Shown here: positions 27,210 through 36,506 of the stretch, in pieces
How positions within the stretch are numbered: the first letter of the stretch is position 1
How the letters are laid out: each line of letters starts with the position of its first letter
Assembly (NCBI RefSeq): GCF_024345395.1
Contig: NZ_JAGQBA010000001.1
Coordinates: 248,001 to 312,000 of the forward strand
Source: Cyanobium sp. Tous-M-B4
Lineage (GTDB): Bacteria > Cyanobacteriota > Cyanobacteriia > PCC-6307 > Cyanobiaceae
Length of the DNA stretch: 64,000 bases
Reading direction: 5' to 3'
Position numbers and translations under genes: made by a program
The notes under the pieces: model-generated
Databases searched by the model: none
What the model saw: only the letters and a program-made list of their open reading frames with translations
Told to the model about the DNA's origin: nothing

Positions 27210-28328
27210 TTAGAAACCCATCACTTCGGCCACCTTGGCGGTGTCCGCCTCCAGACCGGTATGGAAGCGGGCGTCATTGTTTTCGATGGCGGTAGTTGGA
27301 TCCTTGAGGCCGTTGCCGGTGAGCACACAAACCACCGTGGCTCCCTGAGGCACCTCCTGGTGGTGCTTGAGCAGGCCTGCGACCGAGGCGGCACTAGCTG
27401 GCTCGCAGAACACGCCCTCGCCGCTGCCCAGCAGCTTGTAGGCATCGATAATCTCAGCGTCGGTGACGGCCATGAAGTTGCCACCGCTTTCGCTGCGCAC
27501 GTTTAGGGCCTTTTCACGATTCACCGGGTTGCCGATGCGGATCGCCGTGGCGATGGTGTCTGGCTGCTCAACCGTGTGTCCCAGCACCAAAGGAGCAGAA
27601 CCAGCCGCTTGAAAGCCCATCATTCGGGGCAGCTTGCGGCAATGGCCCTCTTTTAAGTACTCGTTGAATCCCATCCAGTAGGCGCTGATGTTGCCGGCGT
27701 TGCCAACCGGGATGCAAAGCCAGTCCGGCGCTTCACCAAGGGCATCCACCACCTCGAAGGCGGCGGTTTTTTGGCCCTGCAATCGGTAGGGGTTCACCGA
27801 ATTCACCAGGGTGACCGGATATTTGTTGGCAACTTCCTGCACGATCGCCAGGGCTTTGTCGAAGTTGCCCTGGATGGCGATTACCTCGGCGCCGTAGAGC
27901 AGGGCTTGGGCCAGCTTTCCCTGGGCTACATAGCCATCTGGGATCAGCACAAAGGCCCGCATGCCTCCGCGGCGGGCATAGGCGGCCGCAGCAGCAGAGG
28001 TATTGCCGGTGCTGGCGCAGATCACTGCTTCAGAACCGGCTTCCTTGGCTTTGGAAATCGCCATGGTCATGCCCCGGTCTTTAAAGGAGCCGGTGGGGTT
28101 GAGGCCGTCGTATTTCAGATAGACCTTGACGCTGCGGCCGATTCGCTCGGCGATCACCGGGGCTGGGATCAGAGGTGTGGAACCTTCCCGCAGGGTGATT
28201 ACGGGTGTGCGCTCTGAAACTGGCAGCCAGCGCCGATAGGCCTCGATCAGGCCAGGCCAGTCCTGCATGGTGGGACGGGCAGCAAAGGGGACCTTGCTCA
28301 AACGCTGCAGAGAACGGAGCAAGGACAC
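27210..28328 (-). CDS. thrC: threonine synthase
   Basis: A 372-residue PLP enzyme that converts O-phosphohomoserine to threonine. The PLP-lysine motif is PTGSFKDRGMTMAISKA, and a second family block is CASTGNTSAAAAAYARRGGM. The glycine-rich phosphate-binding region appears as PVGNAGNISAYWMGF. Length fits the shorter bacterial threonine synthases. It starts with GTG, and the candidate origin region follows its stop. It is on the same strand as dnaN. Confidence 0.95.
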   Translation of the reverse strand: MSLLRSLQRLSKVPFAARPTMQDWPGLIEAYRRWLPVSERTPVITLREGSTPLIPAPVIAERIGRSVKVYLKYDGLNPTGSFKDRGMTMAISKAKEAGSEAVICASTGNTSAAAAAYARRGGMRAFVLIPDGYVAQGKLAQALLYGAEVIAIQGNFDKALAIVQEVANKYPVTLVNSVNPYRLQGQKTAAFEVVDALGEAPDWLCIPVGNAGNISAYWMGFNEYLKEGHCRKLPRMMGFQAAGSAPLVLGHTVEQPDTIATAIRIGNPVNREKALNVRSESGGNFMAVTDAEIIDAYKLLGSGEGVFCEPASAASVAGLLKHHQEVPQGATVVCVLTGNGLKDPTTAIENNDARFHTGLEADTAKVAEVMGF

Positions 28329-28353
28329 GATTTAGACAGTGACTTCAGTGAAT

Positions 28354-28959
28354 CTACGGCGCAGCTGCTGGCGCGTCGCCGCGCAACCCATCAAGCGGTG
28401 ATTCGGAGAAGAAGCGCACCAGCTCGGTAATCGAGCTGGCTTTGCTGAGCAGGTTCATCAAGGCGGGGATGCTCACTTCCATCTCCTGGGCGGGATAAGC
28501 GCGCAAGAACGAAAGGGCAGATATCGAACCGTTGCCTTCAACTACCCCCAGCACCATGGCGGAGCGCATGGCTGGAATCCCGGCCTGGGATGCCTTGAGC
28601 GGGAACACAACTACAGCTAGGCGCTGCAGGATTGCCTCGCCGATTCGGGTGTTGAGCAGCCTGCTCACAAGTGCTACAGGCAGGCTCACCGACTGATTCA
28701 GCAGCTTGGCGATCTCCTGGGGATTTTGGCGGCTGAAGCTCAAAATATCGGCTAGCAGGCCTCGGGCCTGGCCGGTCTTAGCCAGATGCTCCAGGTCGGC
28801 AACGGCAATGGAGCGGCGAAAGGCACCGCTCACAAAAACCAGATTTTCAGCAGCACCAGCTGGCGGCAGACTGACCGCAGGCCAAGGAACTACCAGGCTT
28901 AAGCCCAGGGCGATGGAAACAAGGGCCTGACGTTTACGGCCTATCGACGCTTTTTGCAT
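28354..28959 (-). CDS. secreted DUF1400-like protein
   Basis: About 201 residues from the ATG at 28959. A clear signal peptide (KRQALVSIALGLSLVVPWPAVS, cleavage near AGAAE) is followed by a part resembling the DUF1400 N-terminal domain of cyanobacterial alpha/beta hydrolases: VFVSGAFRRSIAVADLEHLA with a helical stretch SLPVALVSRLLNTRIGEAIL. The hydrolase domain itself is absent, so it is a stand-alone form and probably not catalytic. It begins 32 bp after the ABC1 kinase gene stop, as part of the ABC1-DUF1400-thrC run. The function is unknown. Confidence 0.7.
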   Translation of the reverse strand: MQKASIGRKRQALVSIALGLSLVVPWPAVSLPPAGAAENLVFVSGAFRRSIAVADLEHLAKTGQARGLLADILSFSRQNPQEIAKLLNQSVSLPVALVSRLLNTRIGEAILQRLAVVVFPLKASQAGIPAMRSAMVLGVVEGNGSISALSFLRAYPAQEMEVSIPALMNLLSKASSITELVRFFSESPLDGLRGDAPAAAP

Positions 28960-28990
28960 GGCGATAAGCCTACGGCGATTGCTTTCAAAT

Positions 28991-30865
28991 TCAGGCTGCG
29001 ACGAGCACATCTCGCACCAGGCGCACCATGCTGCGCTCGGCCAGCCCTTTGGCTAGTTGAACTCCCATCTGGCGTAGTTCGGGTTCTCCCACAAGGCGTG
29101 GCAGGCGGCGCAGCAGCATCTGGGGTTCGAAGCCGGGCAAGGCTTTCAATATCCCCATCAACTGGCGCACTGGCTCGAGGTCGAGCAGCGGTTCACCCGC
29201 TTCGCTCAAACGGTGACGGCGCAGACCTGGAGGTTGGAACCGCTCTGGTAAGCGTTTGCCGATGCGCAGGGTGGTTTGCCAGGCCATGGCATCCATGCGG
29301 CCAACCATGGCGTCTACCAGCTGTTGGCGGAGCAGCCCGCCGTTTGCTGAGAAAAGAAAGCTCAGCACCTGATCAAGTAGGCCTTCGAGATCGAGCTGGG
29401 CTCCTTGGGAGGCGCTAGCGATCAGGTTGTCGAGCCGTTGCCAGCGGAAGATGTCGCCGTCGAAGAGCATCTCCTTGAGGCTCTGGCGCAGGGTGGGATC
29501 GGGGTCTTCCATCAGCCGCCGGGCGAAGTAGGGGTAGGCGGCTCCAAGGATCTTGAACTCGGGATCAACGCTGAGGGCGATGCCCTCCAGGGTCACAAGC
29601 GAGCGGATGATTAGGGCGTAGTAGGGCGGCACCTGGAAGGGGAAGCGATACATCACGCCTGAAAGGTCATCAGTGACCGCTTTGAAATCCATGCGGCTGA
29701 CTCCCTGCTCGATCGCTTGACCGAACACCTTTTCAAAAGCGGGCACTATTGGCTCGAGGTTTACGTCTTCAGCCAGGAAGCCCAGGCTGACGAAATCCTT
29801 ACTCAGCTTGTCGAAACTGCGATTTACCAGGTGTACAACCGCCTGAATCAGGCCGGTGCGTGATTCGCGGCTCACCTCGCTCATCATGCCGAAGTCGAGG
29901 TAGGCGAGCCGGCCATCTGCCAGAGCTAACAGGTTGCCGGGGTGGGGGTCGGCGTGGAAAAAGCCGTGTTCCAGTAATTGCTGCAGGCTGCAATTAACAC
30001 CGACGTTCACCATGTCGTCGGGGTCTACGCCAATGCCGCGCACAGCTTCGAGATTGGTGAGTTTCACCCCCTCGATCCATTCCATAGTGAGCACCCGGCG
30101 GCTAGTGGCCTGGTGGTAGATGCGTGGAACGGTGATCCGGGGATTGTGGGCGTGTAATTCGGCGAAGCGCTCGGCGTTGGCGGCTTCGTTGAAGTAGTCC
30201 ATCTCCTCAAACACCCGCTTGCCCAGTTCATCGATTAGGGCCACCAGGTCTGAGCGAATTAGGCCGACGTTTTGGTTAAGCCAGGAAGCAATGTTGCGCA
30301 CGATGTAGAGGTCGAGCGTGATCTGCTCCCGCAGGCCCGGGCGCTGCACCTTTACGGCCACCGCTTGACCCCCCTTGAGCACACCCTTGTGCACCTGGCC
30401 CAGCGAAGCGGCTGAGATCGGCTCGGCGTCGAGTTGCTCGTAGATATCGAGCACTGCAGCGCCCAGGTCCTCTTCGATGCAGGCCATCGCCAGGGCGGAG
30501 TCGAAGCCAGGCAGCTGGTCTTGCAGCTGGGCAAGTTCCTCCAGCAGCAGCGGCGGCACGATGTCGGGCCGAGTGGAGAGGGCCTGGCCGGCTTTGATGA
30601 AAGCGGGGCCGAGTGAAGCCACTAGATCCGCTGCCTCCTTGGCGCGGGACCTGGCTACCTCCGTAGCCTTGAGCCGCCCGGTGAGCCAATCAAAGCCCAC
30701 CCCAAGTAGGTAGAGCCCGATCGGCACCAGGGTTTGCCACAGGCGCCGGAATAGCCGTTGCGGGTGGCCGGTGTAAATCCGGGTGATGGCGGCCGGGTCG
30801 TAGCTCAGCAGGCCAGCGGCCTCCAGAAAGTCACCCAACTCGGTTTGGTTGTTGTCGGGATCCAT
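28991..30865 (-). CDS. ABC1/AarF/UbiB-family atypical kinase
   Basis: A 624-residue member of the ABC1 (ADCK/UbiB) family of atypical kinases, in bacteria and plastids tied to quinone and prenyl-lipid metabolism. The family KxGQ motif appears in GPAFIKAGQALSTRPDIVP. The Ala-rich loop is present (EPISAASLGQVHKG), then AVAVKVQRPG with the ATP-site lysine, FHADPHPGNLL (catalytic region) and LAYLDFGMMSEV (metal-binding DFG). It is divergent from recN. Cyanobacteria have several ABC1 genes and their individual substrates are unknown. Confidence 0.9.
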   Translation of the reverse strand: MDPDNNQTELGDFLEAAGLLSYDPAAITRIYTGHPQRLFRRLWQTLVPIGLYLLGVGFDWLTGRLKATEVARSRAKEAADLVASLGPAFIKAGQALSTRPDIVPPLLLEELAQLQDQLPGFDSALAMACIEEDLGAAVLDIYEQLDAEPISAASLGQVHKGVLKGGQAVAVKVQRPGLREQITLDLYIVRNIASWLNQNVGLIRSDLVALIDELGKRVFEEMDYFNEAANAERFAELHAHNPRITVPRIYHQATSRRVLTMEWIEGVKLTNLEAVRGIGVDPDDMVNVGVNCSLQQLLEHGFFHADPHPGNLLALADGRLAYLDFGMMSEVSRESRTGLIQAVVHLVNRSFDKLSKDFVSLGFLAEDVNLEPIVPAFEKVFGQAIEQGVSRMDFKAVTDDLSGVMYRFPFQVPPYYALIIRSLVTLEGIALSVDPEFKILGAAYPYFARRLMEDPDPTLRQSLKEMLFDGDIFRWQRLDNLIASASQGAQLDLEGLLDQVLSFLFSANGGLLRQQLVDAMVGRMDAMAWQTTLRIGKRLPERFQPPGLRRHRLSEAGEPLLDLEPVRQLMGILKALPGFEPQMLLRRLPRLVGEPELRQMGVQLAKGLAERSMVRLVRDVLVAA

Positions 30866-30943
30866 GGGAGTTGGGCGGACGAAGCACCGCTAAGGCGCAC
30901 CAACCCCCTTCTAAACGAATCCCACTGCCGCTACGGTCTGGCC

Positions 30944-30957
30944 GGTACCCCAGTCCG
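30944..30957 (+). promoter_or_regulatory. LexA-box-like site upstream of recN
   Basis: The sequence ggtaccccagtccg fits the published cyanobacterial LexA consensus RGTACNNNDGTWCB at all fixed positions but one (C in place of W). It lies 16 bp before the recN GTG, and recN is a common SOS gene. A single match with a mismatch could be chance, so this is a candidate only. Confidence 0.4.
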
Positions 30958-30973
30958 GTTAGCGGAGGCCGAC

Positions 30974-32662
30974 GTGCTCACGGGACTGCGCCTCAGCAAC
31001 ATCGCCCTGATCGAGCGGCTGGAGCTCAGCTTCAGCGAGGGCTTCACGGTGTTGACCGGTGAGACGGGAGCAGGTAAATCGATCCTGCTTGATGCCCTCG
31101 ATGCCCTTTTGGGTGGTGCCCAGGGCAGCGCCGGCGCCAGGCTGCTGCGCCGCGGCGCTGAGCGCGGCACGATCGAGGCCAGCTTCAGCCTTTCGCCCCC
31201 TTTGCAGGCCTGGTTGCAGCAGCAAGAGCTGGAGGTTGAGGAGGACGAACTGCTGCTTTCGCGCGAGTGGCGCCTCACGGAGGAGCGTCTGAGCAGCCGC
31301 AATCGGCTCAATGGCGTGGTGGTGAGCCGGGCCCAGATCCAGGAGCTGCGCCCCCTGCTCCTCGATCTCACCGTTCAGGGCCAAACCCAGCAGCTGGCGC
31401 GGCCCGGTCAGCAGCGCCGCTGGCTGGATCGCTTTGGCGGTGAAACCCTTCCGCTTTTGCTGGAGCCGGTGGCGGCGGCCTGGCGCCATTGGAAACAGGC
31501 GGCGGCGGCGCTGGAGCAGGCTCGCAGCGACTGGGATCAGCTAGAGCAGCAGCGCGCGGCTCAGGAGCAACTGCTGGCCGATCTGGAGGCGGCCCAGCTG
31601 CAAGATCCCCAGGAGCGTCAGCAGCTCCAAAACGAGGAAAACCGCCTCGCCCATGGGGTGCGGCTGCAGGAGGGGGTGATGGTTTTGCTGGGCCGCTTGC
31701 TGGAGGGTGCAGAGCAGGCGCCATCGGTGCTGGACCACCTGGCAGCTTGCGAACAGGAGCTGCTGCAGATGGAGGCATTAGATGGCGGCGTCAGGGAGCT
31801 GCGCAGTTGCTGCAGTGACGGTTTGGCGGCTTTGCAGGATCTGGCCCGCGATCTGGATCGCTACGGATCTGGACTTGATAGTGACCCAGAAAGCTTGGCG
31901 GAGCTGCAGGAGCGCATGGCCCAGCTCAAGGCCCTGGAGCGGCGCCATGGCCAGGATTTGGTTGGTTTGATCGCCCTGCGCGATCGCCTGCGGCAGCAAC
32001 TGGCCCCCGGCGGTGGCGAAGCTTCCCTGGAGGCCCTGGAGTTGGCGGAGCAGCGAGCCCGCCAGCTTCGCGATCAGGCCAATGCCTCGCTCAGCGCCGC
32101 CCGCCGCCAGGCCGCCACTGCCCTGGAGCAGCAACTGATGCAGGCGCTGCGGCCGATGGGATTGGCCAATGTGCGCTTCGCGGTGGCGATTGCACCAGCG
32201 CCAGCTGGGGAGGAGGGAGCCGATGCGGTGCAGTTTCAGTTTTCAGCCAACCCGGGTGTGCCCCTGGCGCCCTTGGCTGAGGTGGCTTCAGGCGGTGAGA
32301 TGTCGCGCTTTCTGCTGGCTCTGAAAACCTGTCTGGCCGCGGCAGACCAGCACGTCACCCTGCTTTTCGATGAGATCGATACGGGCGTGAGTGGCCGGGT
32401 GAGCGGCGCCATGGCCGAGTTGCTGGCCCGCCTGGCTAAGCAGCGCCAGGTGTTTTGCGTCACCCACCAACCCCTGGTGGCCGCGGCGGCAGACCACCAC
32501 TTCCGCGTCTCCAAGCAGGTGTTGGAGGGGGTCACCCATACGCGGGTGTCCCAGCTGCGGGACACCCAGGCCCGTCAGGCGGAGCTGGCCGAACTGGCGG
32601 GTGGCGATTCCGGCGAGGCCCGTAGCTATGCCGCCAGCTTGCTGGAGGCCCACGGTTTATGA
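30974..32662 (+). CDS. recN: DNA repair protein RecN
   Basis: A 562-residue SMC-like ATPase for double-strand break repair. I chose the GTG at 30974, giving MLTGLRLSNIALIERLELSF; longer frames upstream overlap the ABC1 gene and lack family similarity. Walker A is TGETGAGKSILLDAL. Two coiled-coil arms rich in Gln, Glu, Ala and Leu follow. The C-terminal half has the signature VASGGEMSRFLLALK, Walker B VTLLFDEIDTGVSGRV and VFCVTHQPLVAAAADHHF. It overlaps the next gene by 4 bases (ATGA), so the two are probably co-translated. Confidence 0.94.
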   Translation: MLTGLRLSNIALIERLELSFSEGFTVLTGETGAGKSILLDALDALLGGAQGSAGARLLRRGAERGTIEASFSLSPPLQAWLQQQELEVEEDELLLSREWRLTEERLSSRNRLNGVVVSRAQIQELRPLLLDLTVQGQTQQLARPGQQRRWLDRFGGETLPLLLEPVAAAWRHWKQAAAALEQARSDWDQLEQQRAAQEQLLADLEAAQLQDPQERQQLQNEENRLAHGVRLQEGVMVLLGRLLEGAEQAPSVLDHLAACEQELLQMEALDGGVRELRSCCSDGLAALQDLARDLDRYGSGLDSDPESLAELQERMAQLKALERRHGQDLVGLIALRDRLRQQLAPGGGEASLEALELAEQRARQLRDQANASLSAARRQAATALEQQLMQALRPMGLANVRFAVAIAPAPAGEEGADAVQFQFSANPGVPLAPLAEVASGGEMSRFLLALKTCLAAADQHVTLLFDEIDTGVSGRVSGAMAELLARLAKQRQVFCVTHQPLVAAAADHHFRVSKQVLEGVTHTRVSQLRDTQARQAELAELAGGDSGEARSYAASLLEAHGL

Positions 32663-33369
32663 GTAGCGCCCGTGCCGCGTTGCCCTATGTGAGCGCGTTG
32701 CTGGCTTCCGTGCTGATCGGCGCGCTGATCCGCTGGCAACTGCTGCAGCATCTTCTGCACCGGGAGATCGCCTACTCCAGTTGGCTCGTAACATGCATCT
32801 ACGGGCTGATGCTGGCCTACGCCCTCAGCCTGGTGCTGTACCTGGCTTTGTTGTTGTGGGCCTATCTACCCAGGCTGCGCCGAAACGCAGCCTGTTCGCG
32901 CCGTCTGCTGGCACTGCTGGGAGCCCTCGGCTCGGCTGAGGTGATAGCCAATCTGGCTTCGTTGAACCTTGGCATCGTTCGCCTAGGAATCGCTTCCTAT
33001 GCACTTTTGCTGGATGGTCTGCTGTTGTATGTCTCGGTGAATCTGAGTTTTTTTTTCTGGTACTGGTATTTCGATTACCCCTTGCGCCTTATCAGCGCTG
33101 ATGCTCACTCCGCCGAGCAGCCCAGGCTACCGCTGGGAATTCTGTTTCCGGAAGAGGCGATCGAGGATGTGCGCTTCAATTCGACCGACTGGATCCCCGG
33201 GCCAATCGATTATCTCTACTTCACAACATTATCCAGTAACTGTTTTGCAGCACCTGAGGGGCATCTGTTAATCGGATCCAAACTCAAGACTCTGCAGCTG
33301 ATCCATAGCTCTTCAATGATTCTCGTGTTCATCGTGATCCTGGCTCGTGCCATCAACACCCTCGGCTGA
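32659..33369 (+). CDS. channel-like four-helix membrane protein (DUF1345-like)
   Basis: 236 residues. Four or so hydrophobic segments are visible: residues 10-28, 45-70, 108-130 and the C-terminal LVFIVILARAIN. Before the last lies a re-entrant-like loop, PGPIDYLYFTTLSSNCF (about 181-196), where potassium channels carry a TVGYGD filter. The pattern DYLYF ... K ... ARAIN is one I associate with DUF1345-like membrane proteins of unknown function. It is translationally coupled to recN. An ion pore is possible but the filter is not conserved. Confidence 0.6.
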   Translation: MSSARAALPYVSALLASVLIGALIRWQLLQHLLHREIAYSSWLVTCIYGLMLAYALSLVLYLALLLWAYLPRLRRNAACSRRLLALLGALGSAEVIANLASLNLGIVRLGIASYALLLDGLLLYVSVNLSFFFWYWYFDYPLRLISADAHSAEQPRLPLGILFPEEAIEDVRFNSTDWIPGPIDYLYFTTLSSNCFAAPEGHLLIGSKLKTLQLIHSSSMILVFIVILARAINTLG

Positions 33370-33418
33370 CAGCTAGCCGGGCACTGCTCCTAGAGTGCAT
33401 CGTTGCTGAACCTGCAGG

Positions 33419-36400
33419 ATGCCCCGCGCCAAGAGCTCTGCAGCCTCTAGCTCTGCCACCAATGGTGCAGCCGCCAGCAGAACCCTCGCCCAGACCGTTC
33501 ACGAAAAGGCCCTTGACCCGAGCCGTGTGCTCAGCGGCGGCTCTTTTGAGGATGTGATCCGGGTGCGGGGCGCCCGTCAGCACAATCTCAAAAACGTCGA
33601 CCTCACCATTCCGCGCAATCGCCTGGTGGTGTTCACCGGTGTGAGCGGCAGCGGTAAGAGTTCGCTGGCTTTTGACACGATCTTTGCCGAGGGCCAGCGC
33701 CGCTACGTCGAGAGCCTCTCGGCCTATGCGCGCCAGTTTCTGGGCCAGGTGGATAAGCCTGATGTGGATGCAATCGAGGGGCTCTCACCGGCCATTTCGA
33801 TCGATCAGAAATCCACCAGCCACAACCCCCGCTCCACCGTTGGCACGGTGACGGAGATCCAGGACTACCTGCGTCTGCTGTTCGGCCGGGCTGGGGAACC
33901 CCACTGCCCCCAGTGCGATCGCTCGATTCGGCCCCAAACCATCGATGAGATGGTGGATCAGATCCTGGCCTTGCCCGAGGGCACCCGCTACCAATTGCTG
34001 GCGCCGGTGGTGCGCGGCAAGAAGGGCAGCCACGTCAAGTTGCTGGGCGGCCTGGTGGCCGAGGGCTTTGCGCGGGTGCGCATCAATGGCGAAGTGCGTG
34101 AGCTCGCCGACAACATCGAGCTAGATAAAAACCACGCCCACAACATTGAGGTGGTGGTGGACCGGCTTGTGGCCCGCGAGGGGGTGCAGGAGCGGCTCAC
34201 CGATTCGCTGCGCACTGCTCTTAAAAGGGGCGATGGTCTGGCGCTGGTGGAGGTGGTGCCCAAGGCCGATGAGGAGCTGCCTGAGGGGGTGGAGCGGGAG
34301 CGGCTCTATTCGGAAAATTTCGCCTGCCCGGTGCACGGTGCCGTGATGGAGGAGCTGTCGCCGCGGCTGTTCTCCTTCAACAGCCCCTACGGCGCCTGCC
34401 CCGATTGCCACGGCATCGGCCACCTGCGCAAGTTCACCGCCGAGCGGGTGTTGCCCGATCCCTCCCTGCCCGTTTATGCGGCGATTGCGCCTTGGGCGGA
34501 TAAGGACAATTCCTATTACTTCTCCCTGCTTTATTCGGTTGGGGAGGCGTACAAGTTTGAGATCAAGACGCCTTGGAATCAGCTCAGCGCTGAGCAGCAG
34601 GAGGTGCTGCTGCATGGCAGCCAGGAGCCGATCACCATTCAGGCCGACAGCCGCTATCGCAAGAGCGCCGGCTACGAGCGGCCGTTTGAAGGCATCTTGC
34701 CGATCCTGGAGCGCCAGTTGCGCGACGCTAGCGGCGAATCTGTGCGCCAAAAGCTGGAGAAGTTTCTCGAGCTGGTGCCCTGCGCCACCTGCCACGGCCT
34801 GCGATTACGGCCGGAAGCGCTCGCGGTGCGGGTGGGGCCCTATGCCATCCACGAACTCACGGCGGTGAGTGTGGGCGAAACCCTGCGCCGGATTGAGTCG
34901 CTGATGGGGGTGGGAGAGAGCGAGGGTGCTGATCCGTTGCTCAGTCCTCGCCAGATCCAGATCGGTGATCTGGTGTTGCGTGAGATAAGACTGCGCTTGA
35001 AGTTTCTGCTGGATGTGGGGCTCGATTATCTGAGCCTGGATCGGCCCGCCATGACCCTCAGCGGTGGCGAAGCCCAGCGGATTCGGTTAGCGACCCAGAT
35101 CGGCGCGGGCCTCACCGGAGTGCTCTACGTGCTGGATGAGCCCAGCATCGGTTTGCACCAGCGTGACAACGACCGGCTGCTTAATACCTTGCTGAAGTTG
35201 CGGGATCTAGGCAACACCTTGATCGTGGTGGAGCACGACGAAGACACGATTCGTGCGGCCGACTACGTGGTGGATATCGGCCCGGGGGCGGGGGTGCACG
35301 GCGGCCACATTGTGGCTGAGGGCAGCTTTGAGGATCTACTGGCCGCCGAGGATTCCCTTACCGGGGCCTACCTCAGTGGCCGCCGCTCGATTCCGACTCC
35401 AGCTGAGCGGCGCAGTACCGGCAGCCGCCGGCTCACGATGGTGGACTGCGAGCGCAACAACCTTGCCGGCTTCGATGTGGAGATTCCACTGGGGCGGCTG
35501 GTGTGCGTCACCGGGGTGAGTGGCAGTGGCAAGAGCACCCTGGTGAATGAGCTGCTGCATCCGGCCTTGGAGCACCAGCTGGGCATGAAGGTGCCATTTC
35601 CACCTGGCTTAGGTGAGCTGCGCGGTATCAAGGCGATCGACAAGGTGATCGTGATCGATCAATCACCGATCGGTCGTACGCCCCGCTCCAACCCCGCCAC
35701 CTATACGGGCGCTTTTGACCCGATCCGTCAGGTGTTTGCGGCCACGGTGGAAGCCAAGGCCCGGGGCTATCAGGTTGGTCAGTTCAGTTTCAACGTCAAG
35801 GGTGGCCGCTGTGAGGCCTGCAGTGGCCAGGGCGTCAATGTGATTGAGATGAACTTCCTGCCAGATGTATATGTGCAGTGCGATGTATGTAAGGGAGCTC
35901 GCTACAACCGCGAAACGTTGCAGGTGACCTACAAGGGTCACACGATTGCTGATGTGCTGGAAATGACGGTGGAGCAGGCCGCCGATGTGTTTTCAGCCAT
36001 CCCCCAGGCTGCTGATCGATTGCGCACTTTGGTGGATGTGGGCCTGGGCTACGTGAAGCTCGGCCAGCCAGCCCCCACCCTTTCGGGGGGTGAAGCCCAG
36101 CGGGTGAAATTGGCCACCGAACTTTCCAAGCGCGCTACTGGCAAAACCCTTTATCTGATCGACGAACCCACCACCGGCCTCAGCTTCTTTGATGTGCACA
36201 AGTTGATGGATGTGATGCAACGCCTCGTCGACAAGGGCAACTCGATCTTGGTGATCGAGCACAACCTCGATGTGATCCGTTGTGCCGACTGGATCGTGGA
36301 TCTTGGTCCAGAAGGGGGAGATAAGGGAGGAGAGATCGTGGTCACGGGCACCCCAGAAGAGGTTGCCGAGCATCCCACCAGTCACACGGGCAGGTATCTC

Positions 36401-36445
36401 AAGCAGGTGCTGGAGCAGCATCCTCCTGAGGTGGTGGTTGCCTGA
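33419..36445 (+). CDS. uvrA: excinuclease ABC subunit A
   Basis: A 1008-residue UvrA, the damage-recognition ATPase of nucleotide excision repair. Both ABC cassettes are complete: GVSGSGKSSLAFDTIF, then SGGEAQRIRLATQIG and LDEPSIGLHQRDN in the first; GVSGSGKSTLVNELL, SGGEAQRVKLATELS and IDEPTTGLSFFDV in the second. Zinc-binding cysteines appear in HCPQCDRS, CPDCHGIG and in CEACSGQG with CDVCKG. The first 45 residues (Ser/Ala-rich, then HEKALDPSRVLSGGS) extend beyond E. coli UvrA. It follows the channel-like gene with a 49-bp gap. Confidence 0.96.
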   Translation: MPRAKSSAASSSATNGAAASRTLAQTVHEKALDPSRVLSGGSFEDVIRVRGARQHNLKNVDLTIPRNRLVVFTGVSGSGKSSLAFDTIFAEGQRRYVESLSAYARQFLGQVDKPDVDAIEGLSPAISIDQKSTSHNPRSTVGTVTEIQDYLRLLFGRAGEPHCPQCDRSIRPQTIDEMVDQILALPEGTRYQLLAPVVRGKKGSHVKLLGGLVAEGFARVRINGEVRELADNIELDKNHAHNIEVVVDRLVAREGVQERLTDSLRTALKRGDGLALVEVVPKADEELPEGVERERLYSENFACPVHGAVMEELSPRLFSFNSPYGACPDCHGIGHLRKFTAERVLPDPSLPVYAAIAPWADKDNSYYFSLLYSVGEAYKFEIKTPWNQLSAEQQEVLLHGSQEPITIQADSRYRKSAGYERPFEGILPILERQLRDASGESVRQKLEKFLELVPCATCHGLRLRPEALAVRVGPYAIHELTAVSVGETLRRIESLMGVGESEGADPLLSPRQIQIGDLVLREIRLRLKFLLDVGLDYLSLDRPAMTLSGGEAQRIRLATQIGAGLTGVLYVLDEPSIGLHQRDNDRLLNTLLKLRDLGNTLIVVEHDEDTIRAADYVVDIGPGAGVHGGHIVAEGSFEDLLAAEDSLTGAYLSGRRSIPTPAERRSTGSRRLTMVDCERNNLAGFDVEIPLGRLVCVTGVSGSGKSTLVNELLHPALEHQLGMKVPFPPGLGELRGIKAIDKVIVIDQSPIGRTPRSNPATYTGAFDPIRQVFAATVEAKARGYQVGQFSFNVKGGRCEACSGQGVNVIEMNFLPDVYVQCDVCKGARYNRETLQVTYKGHTIADVLEMTVEQAADVFSAIPQAADRLRTLVDVGLGYVKLGQPAPTLSGGEAQRVKLATELSKRATGKTLYLIDEPTTGLSFFDVHKLMDVMQRLVDKGNSILVIEHNLDVIRCADWIVDLGPEGGDKGGEIVVTGTPEEVAEHPTSHTGRYLKQVLEQHPPEVVVA

Positions 36446-36506
36446 GGAGAGGTTTTGAATTATTAGGGATTTGAATTAATTTAAAAAAACCACAGTCTTG
36501 CTTGGT

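Noticed and set aside
32788-32802. NtcA-like site gta ... tac
   Set aside because: The spacing is 9 rather than 8 bases and it lies within a coding region.
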